DNA of 15,241 bases from an uncultured Desulfobacca sp. GTDB taxonomy: Bacteria; Desulfobacterota; Desulfobaccia; Desulfobaccales; Desulfobaccaceae. The stretch covers positions 1-15,241 of the forward strand of contig CALGOE010000123.1 of assembly GCA_937958145.1 (NCBI GenBank), in the 5' to 3' direction. Positions within the stretch are counted from its first letter, which is position 1. Each line of letters opens with the position of its first letter. Below are positions 1-5,637 of this stretch, piece after piece. The notes beneath the pieces were generated by a model. The model saw nothing but the letters and a program-made list of their open reading frames with translations, was not told the DNA's origin and ran no database searches. The translations under genes and the position numbers were made by a program.

Positions 1-934
1 GGAGTATTTCTATTTTGCCGACAACGAGAGTACGGAAATCCTGGACCGCGGCGGTTATTTTGACACCACCCCCCTGGACCGGGGCAACGACCTGCGCCGG
101 GAGACCATCTTCGCCCTGGAAAAGATGGGTATTCGGGTGGAGTATTCCCACCATGAGGTGGCCGATTCCCAGCATGAGATCGATCTGCGCTATGATGAAG
201 GCCTGAAAATGGCCGACAAGACCATGACCTACCGCCTGGCGGTCAAGGAAATCGCCCGCCAGCACGGGGTTTACGCCACCTTCATGCCCAAGCCTATCTT
301 CGGCATCAACGGCAGTGGTATGCATACCCATCAGTCGCTCTTCCAGGGCGGCAAAAACGCCTTTTATGATCCCAAGGACCAATATCATCTGTCGGCCGTG
401 GCCAAATCTTACATCGCCGGTATCCTCACCCACGCCCGGGAAATCACCGGCATCTGCAACCAGTGGGTGAACTCCTACAAGCGGCTGGTCCCCGGCTACG
501 AGGCCCCGGTCTACATCGCCTGGGCCCGGCGCAACCGCTCCGCCCTGGTGCGGGTGCCCATGTACAAGCCCGGCAAAGAGGCGGCCACCCGTATTGAATA
601 TCGGGCCCCCGATCCGGCCTGCAATCCGTATCTGGCCTTTGCCGTGATGCTGGCCGCCGGACTGAAAGGCATTGAGAAGCATTACACCCTCCCCGAACCG
701 GTGGAAGTGGACATTTATCATATGACCGAGGCGGAGCGGCAACAGTTGGGGATCAAGTCTCTGCCCGGCAGCCTCTACGAAGCCATCGAGGAAGTGGAAA
801 AGAGCGAACTGGTAAAGGATGCTCTGGGCGAACACATCTTTAATAAATTCCTGGAAAATAAAAAGATTGAGTGGGACCGCTACCGCACGCACGTCAGCGA
901 TTACGAGATCGAGCGTTATCTGCCCATTCTTTAG
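1..934 (+). CDS. glnA: Glutamine synthetase, type I (5' truncated)
   Basis: ATP-dependent ligation of ammonium to glutamate in the cytoplasm, the GS half of GS/GOGAT. The reading frame is open from base 2 and gives about 310 residues; type I enzymes are about 440-470, so roughly the first 130 codons lie outside the window. Visible family motifs are EYFYFADN at the edge, the glutamate-rich VEYSHHEVADSQHEID segment, the ATP-site stretch FGINGSGMHTHQS, NSYKRLVPGYEAPVYIAW, and the arginine-rich RNRSALVRVP and RIEYRAPDPACNPY. The C-terminus (DIYHMTEAERQQLGIKSLP, ending EIERYLPIL) resembles the I-alpha (Bacillus-like) group. I do not see the NLYDLP-type adenylylation tyrosine motif of the I-beta enzymes, so control by GlnE is unlikely; this rests on motif reading only. 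It ends with TAG and is followed by a hairpin and an AT-rich promoter region. Confidence 0.96.
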   Translation, partial: EYFYFADNESTEILDRGGYFDTTPLDRGNDLRRETIFALEKMGIRVEYSHHEVADSQHEIDLRYDEGLKMADKTMTYRLAVKEIARQHGVYATFMPKPIFGINGSGMHTHQSLFQGGKNAFYDPKDQYHLSAVAKSYIAGILTHAREITGICNQWVNSYKRLVPGYEAPVYIAWARRNRSALVRVPMYKPGKEAATRIEYRAPDPACNPYLAFAVMLAAGLKGIEKHYTLPEPVEVDIYHMTEAERQQLGIKSLPGSLYEAIEEVEKSELVKDALGEHIFNKFLENKKIEWDRYRTHVSDYEIERYLPIL

Positions 935-976
935 TCCAAATTCCCATTGACGCAGCTTGCTGCAGTCGCCACCGCG

Positions 977-1007
977 AGGGGCGGGTTTCTCCTGCCCCTT
1001 GCTTTGT
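977..1007 (+). terminator. Hairpin after glnA, possible weak terminator
   Basis: AGGGGC at 977-982 pairs with GCCCCT at 994-999. The stem can extend to about nine pairs with one G-U pair, around a T-rich loop. The bases after it (TGCTTTGT) are only moderately T-rich, so this is a weaker candidate than a classic intrinsic terminator. It lies 43 bp past the glnA stop codon and before the promoter island of the next operon, where a terminator would be expected. Confidence 0.45.
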
Positions 1008-1030
1008 CAAAACAAAAAAGTTGCCAAATA

Positions 1031-1065
1031 TTTTCAGCAATTCATGATATGCAATACTATATAAT
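1031..1065 (+). promoter_or_regulatory. AT-rich promoter island before the MvhD-like gene
   Basis: Bases from about 1010 to 1075 are strikingly AT-rich for this GC-rich window. A TTTTCA (1031-1036) and TACTAT (1055-1060) pair is spaced by 18 bp. A perfect TATAAT also lies at 1060-1065, but without a good -35 at the usual distance. The exact hexamers are therefore uncertain, but a sigma-70 type promoter here would serve the 1093-3637 cassette and makes it transcriptionally separable from glnA. Confidence 0.5.
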
Positions 1066-1092
1066 TACGATTATGTTGGGAAAGGGGTAGGA

Positions 1093-1509
1093 ATGCAGCC
1101 GATACCGGAGGTGGTGGTGCTGGCCTGCACCCAGGCGGTGCCGCAGCCGGCAGCCTTGCGCCAGGCTCTGCAACAGGTCGGCCTCTCAGGCCGCATCATT
1201 CAGGAACCATGCAGCAGCAAAGTGGAGTCTTTCCATCTCTTACGCATCCTGGCCCAAGGGGCCGATCTGGTCTGGGTGGTGGGCTGCCCGGAACAATATT
1301 GTCAATTAGCGGAAGGGAGCACCCGTATGGGGTTTCGGGTCGCCCATGCCCAGGATTATCTCACGGAACTGGGCCTGGAAGCTGAGCGGCTGGGATATTC
1401 CCGGGTGGCAGCCGGCAACCCCGAGGATTTGGCCGCCACGGTGGCGGAGATCCAGCAGCGCCTCAGAAAGCTCCCGCCCAATCCGGCCCGGCCCCGCCAG
1501 ACGGTTTAA
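1093..1509 (+). CDS. MvhD-like hydrogenase/heterodisulfide-reductase iron-sulfur subunit
   Basis: A 138-residue protein of the MvhD (methyl-viologen-reducing hydrogenase delta subunit) family, small cytoplasmic proteins that carry a [2Fe-2S] cluster and pass electrons to HdrA-type flavoproteins. Family features seen are PCSSKVESFHLLRILAQGAD, then VVGCPEQYCQLAEGSTR, and a C-terminal segment AGNPEDLAATVAEIQQRL. Cysteines are at residues 12, 40, 65 and 70. Better-known members have a CxxC pair near the N-terminus, whereas here only C12 (VVLACTQA) is present, so cluster ligation may differ. Length is normal for the family. The start ATG follows AAAGGGG at a suitable distance. It is the first gene of a tight three-gene cassette, with the stop codon overlapping the ribosome binding site of the next gene. 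No hdrA or hydrogenase gene is seen in the window, so its partner is probably the MetV-like or GltB-like protein downstream (inference). Confidence 0.85.
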   Translation: MQPIPEVVVLACTQAVPQPAALRQALQQVGLSGRIIQEPCSSKVESFHLLRILAQGADLVWVVGCPEQYCQLAEGSTRMGFRVAHAQDYLTELGLEAERLGYSRVAAGNPEDLAATVAEIQQRLRKLPPNPARPRQTV

Positions 1510-1519
1510 AGGAGAATCC

Positions 1520-2206
1520 ATGATCGTTGGACAACGGAAATCTTTGCAAGAATTACAAGCAATGTTAAGTGGTTATAAGAAAATCCTCTTGGCTGGCTGT
1601 GACACCTGTGTGGCCGAGAGTGCCTGTGGTGGCCGCCGGGAGACGGCCGAACTGGCCGCCGCCCTGAAATTGGCCTTTCAGATGGCCAACCAGGACGTGG
1701 AACTGCAGGAGACCAGCGTCGATCGGCAGTGTATCCAGGAATTTCTGGTGGACGTCGTTGCCGCGGCCCAGGGCTACGATGCCGTCCTGTCGTTGGCCTG
1801 TGGCGCCGGGGTCCAGGCCCTGGTCGCCAGGTTGGCCACAATCCCGGTCTTCCCGGCTCTCAACACCATGTTCCTGGGGGAGACGGCGGAACGGGGCGTC
1901 TGGCTGGAAAACTGCCGGGGCTGCGGCGACTGTCAGTTGGGTTATACCGGCGGCATCTGCCCCATCTCCCGCTGCGCCAAGCGGCTGTTGAACGGCCCCT
2001 GCGGCGGGGCCAGCAACGGCTTGTGTGAAATTAACATGGCCCGTGTCTATGATCCCCCGGTGCCCTGTGCCTGGGAGCAGATCTGCCACCGCCTGCAGGA
2101 TCTGGGAGAATTGGAACGTCTCTATAGCGTCAAACCCAGCATGGATTGGTCCAAAGCCGGTGCCGGCGGGCCCCGGCGGGTGGTGCGTCCGGATCAGCGG
2201 TTGTAG
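1520..2206 (+). CDS. MetV-like protein (methylene-tetrahydrofolate reductase C-terminal domain family)
   Basis: A 228-residue cysteine-rich protein of the MTHFR C-terminal domain family (MetV). In acetogens MetV partners the MetF flavoprotein in methylene-tetrahydrofolate reductase and is thought to relay electrons through metal-cysteine sites. The N-terminal half has LLAGCDTCVAESACGG, with C27, C30 and C36. The C-terminal half carries the family signature from C132 to C169: CRGCGDC, TGGICPISRCAKRLLNGPCGG, then LCEI. The ATG at 1520 is chosen because AAAGGAG lies just upstream, overlapping the preceding stop codon, and because an in-frame upstream extension would overlap that gene with no family similarity. 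The first cysteine group is spaced C-x2-C-x5-C, where I recall C-x2-C-x3-C as usual. No metF is visible, so a role outside folate metabolism is plausible. The family assignment is firm; the function is not. Confidence 0.85.
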   Translation: MIVGQRKSLQELQAMLSGYKKILLAGCDTCVAESACGGRRETAELAAALKLAFQMANQDVELQETSVDRQCIQEFLVDVVAAAQGYDAVLSLACGAGVQALVARLATIPVFPALNTMFLGETAERGVWLENCRGCGDCQLGYTGGICPISRCAKRLLNGPCGGASNGLCEINMARVYDPPVPCAWEQICHRLQDLGELERLYSVKPSMDWSKAGAGGPRRVVRPDQRL

Positions 2207-2218
2207 GAGGACCCGGCC

Positions 2219-3637
2219 ATGTCCAAAAAATATCATATCCCGGTCCGACAGGTGCCGCCCCGGTTCAAGGCTGTGGGCAAGGGCACGGTTCTGGATTGGG
2301 GCGAAGGTTGCCTACGCTGCACCCGCTGCGTCAAGGAGACCTGCCCTTATGAGGCCTTCCGCAATCGCACCTTTGACGATCGCAGTCTGACGGATACCAT
2401 TGACAGCCTCTGCAAAAACTGTTTTCGCTGCGTCCAGGGCTGCCCCCGGGAACTGGTGACCAAAACGGTCAATCCGGAGTATAACCTCCTGGGTGACTCC
2501 TATTGGACCAAAGAGATCATCACCACCACCTGGTATCAGGCCGAAACCGGCCGCATCCCGGTCTCCGGCGCCGGTTATGGCGGGCCTTTCAAAGGTCCGG
2601 GATTCGATTCCATCTGGACCGACATGTCGGAAATCGTCCGCCCCACCCGGGACGGCATCCATGGCCGGGAATACATCAGCACGACCGTGGATCTGGGCCG
2701 CAAACCCCTCTTTTTGGCCTTTGACGCGGCCGGCAGTCTGGCCTCGCCGGTTTTCCCCCTGGTGGAAATCCCTTTGCCCGTGCTCCTGACGGAGCCGGAC
2801 ATCGGCGTCAATAAGAAGAAGGTCCGGCAGATTATGGCCCGGGCTGCTCAAACCCTGGATACCTTTGCCATCATGCCCCGGGAGGGGCTGACGGCCGACC
2901 TGCTGCCCTGGGCCCGGCATCTGATCCCCCAATATTCCCCCGGCAGCCTCAATCTGGAGGACCCCGTTCTTCCGACCGTGCGGTTGGTGGAGCTCTGGGA
3001 TCATCCTAATATCACTACTGAAATTGATCAGTTAAAAGTTCGCTGCCCCCATCTCCTGGTGTCCATCGCCTTGCCGGCGACCGGCCAGGCGGCTGACCGC
3101 TGCGAGGCCTTGGCCGGGGCCGGGGCCGAAATTCTGCATCTCAAGGCCGACAATCATGCCCAGGGCCTGGCCGACGCCCAGGACAAGCATCTGAAGGAAC
3201 TCATCCGCGAGGTCCACCTGCGGTTGGTCAAGGCCCTCTGGCGCGACGCGGTAACGGTAGTGGCCAGCGGCGGCATTGCCATGGCCGAACATGTGGCCAA
3301 GGCCATCCTCTGCGGTTTGGATTGTGTGGCCGTGGATCTGCCCATCCTCCTGGCCCTGGAATGTCGGTTGTGCTCCCACTGCCAGGAGGGGGATGACTGC
3401 CCCGTTGACCTGGGCGGCATCCATGAAGCCCGGGGCACCCAGAGGTTGGTCAATCTGATGGGCGCCTGGAACAATCAGCTCCTGGAGGTCTTGGGGGCCA
3501 TGGGGTTGCGGGAGGTCCGGCGTCTGCGGGGGGAAGTCGGTCGGGCCATGTTTGCCGAAGACCTGGAGCGGGAAATCTTCGCCCCTCTCTTCAAGACGCC
3601 GCCAGGCTCAGAAACCCTGGAGCGTGACCCGAACTAA
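2219..3637 (+). CDS. Divergent glutamate-synthase-like iron-sulfur protein (degenerate GltB2 paralog)
   Basis: A 472-residue protein with the layout of the archaeal-type glutamate synthase central subunit, and an apparent paralog of the 4069 gene. It has two N-terminal ferredoxin-type clusters (C31, C34, C37, C42, and C65, C68, C71, C75 followed by P). A middle region includes HGREYISTTVDLGRKP. A C-terminal barrel-like part has VASGGIAMAEHVAKAI and the cysteine group C382, C385, C388, C394 (ECRLCSHC). The motifs that hold FMN and form the active site in the 4069 protein are missing: GMSFGSIS, CTGEGG, GAKPGLGGHL, KVSTP and DGSYGGTGAAP have no clear counterpart, so synthase activity is doubtful. 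The cysteines are kept, which suggests an electron-carrying or scaffold role (inference). GGAGG lies 8 bp before the ATG, and the gap from the MetV-like gene is 12 bp. The stop codon begins a heptad repeat array. Confidence 0.8.
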   Translation: MSKKYHIPVRQVPPRFKAVGKGTVLDWGEGCLRCTRCVKETCPYEAFRNRTFDDRSLTDTIDSLCKNCFRCVQGCPRELVTKTVNPEYNLLGDSYWTKEIITTTWYQAETGRIPVSGAGYGGPFKGPGFDSIWTDMSEIVRPTRDGIHGREYISTTVDLGRKPLFLAFDAAGSLASPVFPLVEIPLPVLLTEPDIGVNKKKVRQIMARAAQTLDTFAIMPREGLTADLLPWARHLIPQYSPGSLNLEDPVLPTVRLVELWDHPNITTEIDQLKVRCPHLLVSIALPATGQAADRCEALAGAGAEILHLKADNHAQGLADAQDKHLKELIREVHLRLVKALWRDAVTVVASGGIAMAEHVAKAILCGLDCVAVDLPILLALECRLCSHCQEGDDCPVDLGGIHEARGTQRLVNLMGAWNNQLLEVLGAMGLREVRRLRGEVGRAMFAEDLEREIFAPLFKTPPGSETLERDPN

Positions 3638-3690
3638 GGGCCGGGGGCCAGGCCAGGGATCAGGGATTAGGGATTAGGGGCCGGGGGCCA
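3634..3690 (+). repeat. Heptanucleotide repeat array 1
   Basis: After CTAAGGG (which contains the stop codon of the preceding gene) and CCGGGGG come, with one phase slip, CCAGGGA, TCAGGGA, TTAGGGA, TTAGGGG, CCGGGGG and CCA. The 7-base period and the YYAGGGR consensus are clear by eye. It resembles the short tandemly repeated heptamers described in cyanobacterial and other intergenic regions. Confidence 0.8.
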
Positions 3691-3716
3691 ATGCTGTTGA
3701 CCCAAGAACGACGGTG

Positions 3717-3765
3717 GAACAGGCTTTCACCCTGTTCAATGATGCACAGGCTGGAAAGCCTGTGC
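3717..3765. repeat. Double palindromic element (REP-like)
   Basis: Two hairpins lie side by side. GAACAGG (3717-3723) pairs with CCTGTTC (3731-3737) around a 7-base loop. GCACAGGCT (3744-3752) pairs with AGCCTGTGC (3757-3765) around the tetraloop GGAA. Both stems share an ACAGG core. Neither is followed by a T-tract, so they look like a dispersed palindromic repeat rather than a terminator. Confidence 0.75.
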
Positions 3766-3912
3766 CGCCGATGCTTTGCTGTGTCGGTGTCAGGCTGCGC
3801 GCCGCCAGGCATCCAGGGCAGCAAGCATGATGCATCCTTGGCGACAAAAAAACCTGACGGCGGCTCAGGATGGCAGCAAGGCGCGGCAATCCTGAAGGCA
3901 ACCGCACGGGGG

Positions 3913-3961
3913 CCAGTGGTTAGTGATCAGTGGTTAGGGGTCAGGGGTCAGGGTTGATGGT
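3913..3961 (+). repeat. Heptanucleotide repeat array 2
   Basis: In perfect 7-base register: CCAGTGG, TTAGTGA, TCAGTGG, TTAGGGG, TCAGGGG, TCAGGGT, TGATGGT. The consensus is YYAGKGR, the same family as array 1, on the other side of the hairpin segment. Confidence 0.8.
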
Positions 3962-4068
3962 CGAGGGGGCAACATTAAATCATTCCCCTCTTCCCTGTTG
4001 TCCTCCATCATCAACAATTTTTTCGGACTATAGACAGCCTCAATTTATATCAAGGAAGCCAGTAAGTC

Positions 4069-5637
4069 ATGTCACTGCCAGCAGAAAAAATTTTTACCGA
4101 TGACGGCGCCATCGTCCTCAGCCCGGAAGAAACCGGCTGCCGTTTTAAAAACCCCTTGAGCAAATATCGGGTCATCCGCAACGAAAAAAAGTGCACCAAG
4201 TGCGGGCGCTGCGTCGAGGTCTGCCCCTATGGCGTGCATAGCTGGGCCGGCGCCAAGCTGCTGCGTCGGCCTTTAAGCTACCGCTGCCTGGGCTTCAAAT
4301 GCCAGCAGGAGTCATTCTATTGCATTGATCAATGTCCGGAAAACGCCCTGCGCCTGGTACAGAACCCCAACTACAAATCCTTCGGCGACAAGCGCTGGAC
4401 CGCTGACCTGCTGCTGAGCACCTGGTGGATGGCCGAATTCGGCACCCTGCCGTATACGGATATTGAATACCGGACCGGCGACTCCGGGGGCGGCTTTGAT
4501 AAGATGCGCTTTATTTTTCCCCGGGAATTTAAAGATTCCAAGCTCAGTCACGATGAAATTTCCCTGGAATTGGTTTTGAATCGCCGGGCCGACGGCCGGC
4601 CCCAGGTAAAGCTGGGCGTGCCCTGGTATGGCGGCGGCATGTCTTTCGGTTCCATCAGTTTGCATACCATGTTGGCCCGGACTCAGGCTGCCGTCAAATG
4701 GCACACCATGACCTGCACCGGCGAGGGCGGCTATCCCGAGGCCCTCATGCCCTACGATGACCACATCATCACCCAGGTGGCCACCGGCCTTTTTGGGGTG
4801 CGGGAAGATACCATCCAACGGGTGCGGGTGGTGGAGTTTAAATATGCCCAGGGGGCCAAACCGGGATTGGGCGGCCACCTCTTGGGCGACAAGGTGACCC
4901 CGGCCGTGGCCCGGATGCGGGAGGCGGTGGCCGGCAGCGCCCTGTTTTCGCCCTTTCCGTTCCACAGCGTTTACTCCGTGGAAGACCACAAGAAACATGT
5001 GGACTGGATCAAAGAGGTCAATCCCCGGGCTTTGGTCTCCGTGAAAGTTTCCACGCCCACGGATGTGGATATGGTGGCGGTGGGCAGTTATGATGCCGGG
5101 GCCCATATCATCCACCTGGACGGCAGCTACGGCGGCACCGGCGCCGCGCCGGATATCGCCAAGAAAAACATCGCCATGCCCATTGAATACGCCATCCCCA
5201 ATGTGCATCAATTCCTGCGTCAGGAAGGCATCCGGGACCGTATCACCCTCATCGCCTCGGGCGGCATCCGCACCGCCTTTGATGTGGCCAAGGCCATTGC
5301 CCTGGGGGCCGACGGCGTGGTCATCGGCACCGCCGAAATGGTGGCCCTGGAGTGCACCCGCTGTTACAACTGTGAATCGGGTCGGGGCTGCCCCCGGGGT
5401 ATCGCCACCACCGATCCGGAAATGACCCAGCTCATGCAGGTGGAATGGGGTTTCAACCGCATCAGCAATATGTATTACGCCTGGGTCTGGCAGCTGAAGG
5501 AGATCCTGCGGCGCCTGGGGCTGAAGAGCATCAGCGAACTGGTGGGCCGCACCGATCTTTTGGTTCATTTGGACTACTATGACCGCCCGGTGGAGGATGA
5601 CCTGCGCCGGAGCGCCACGTTTAAAGGGCAGCAATGA
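4069..5637 (+). CDS. gltB: Glutamate synthase, ferredoxin/FMN-domain subunit (archaeal type, GltB2-like)
   Basis: The synthase core, in which ammonia from the glutaminase reacts with 2-oxoglutarate on an FMN barrel to give glutamate, in the cytoplasm. The protein has 522 residues. At the N-terminus is a ferredoxin-like domain with C42, C45, C48, C52 and a second set C73, C78, C85, C89. The FMN-binding glutamate synthase barrel follows: GMSFGSIS at 190-197, CTGEGG at 216-221, GAKPGLGGHL at 262-271, KVSTP at 326-330, DGSYGGTGAAP at 351-361, ASGGIR at 396-401. A late cysteine group, C429, C432, C435, C441 (CTRCYNC), matches the family's iron-sulfur site. The built-in ferredoxin domains and the lack of a nearby GltD-type NADPH subunit suggest reduction by ferredoxin or another iron-sulfur protein. 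The stop codon overlaps the next start (ATGA), so the two are translationally coupled. Confidence 0.93.
   Translation: MSLPAEKIFTDDGAIVLSPEETGCRFKNPLSKYRVIRNEKKCTKCGRCVEVCPYGVHSWAGAKLLRRPLSYRCLGFKCQQESFYCIDQCPENALRLVQNPNYKSFGDKRWTADLLLSTWWMAEFGTLPYTDIEYRTGDSGGGFDKMRFIFPREFKDSKLSHDEISLELVLNRRADGRPQVKLGVPWYGGGMSFGSISLHTMLARTQAAVKWHTMTCTGEGGYPEALMPYDDHIITQVATGLFGVREDTIQRVRVVEFKYAQGAKPGLGGHLLGDKVTPAVARMREAVAGSALFSPFPFHSVYSVEDHKKHVDWIKEVNPRALVSVKVSTPTDVDMVAVGSYDAGAHIIHLDGSYGGTGAAPDIAKKNIAMPIEYAIPNVHQFLRQEGIRDRITLIASGGIRTAFDVAKAIALGADGVVIGTAEMVALECTRCYNCESGRGCPRGIATTDPEMTQLMQVEWGFNRISNMYYAWVWQLKEILRRLGLKSISELVGRTDLLVHLDYYDRPVEDDLRRSATFKGQQ

Larger units (their letters stand above)
3638..4068. other. 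431-bp non-coding spacer with repeats and hairpins
   Basis: No convincing gene. The spacer holds, in order, a G-rich heptad array (3634-3690), two adjacent perfect hairpins (3717-3765), about 140 bp with imperfect inverted repeats (for example GTCAGG near 3788 with CCTGAC near 3855), a second heptad array (3913-3961), and an AT-richer stretch leading to the glutamate synthase genes. The octamer GGGGGCCA occurs at 3643-3650, 3683-3690 and 3908-3915. The last two copies directly flank the 217-bp central segment, like a target duplication, but no terminal inverted repeat is visible. The last 50 bp contain TATAGA and TTTATAT boxes without good -35 partners, so I do not call a promoter. AAGGA at 4052-4056 is the likely ribosome binding site for the next gene. 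Confidence 0.7.

Noticed and set aside
1346..1519. In-frame 58-codon N-terminal extension of the MetV-like protein.
   Set aside because: It overlaps the end of the MvhD-like gene, has arginine/proline-rich shadow composition, and the ATG at 1520 has an excellent ribosome binding site.
3691..3957. 88-codon open frame in the repeat spacer.
   Set aside because: It runs through the hairpins and the heptad array, has no binding site or recognisable domain, and is best explained as non-coding repeat sequence.
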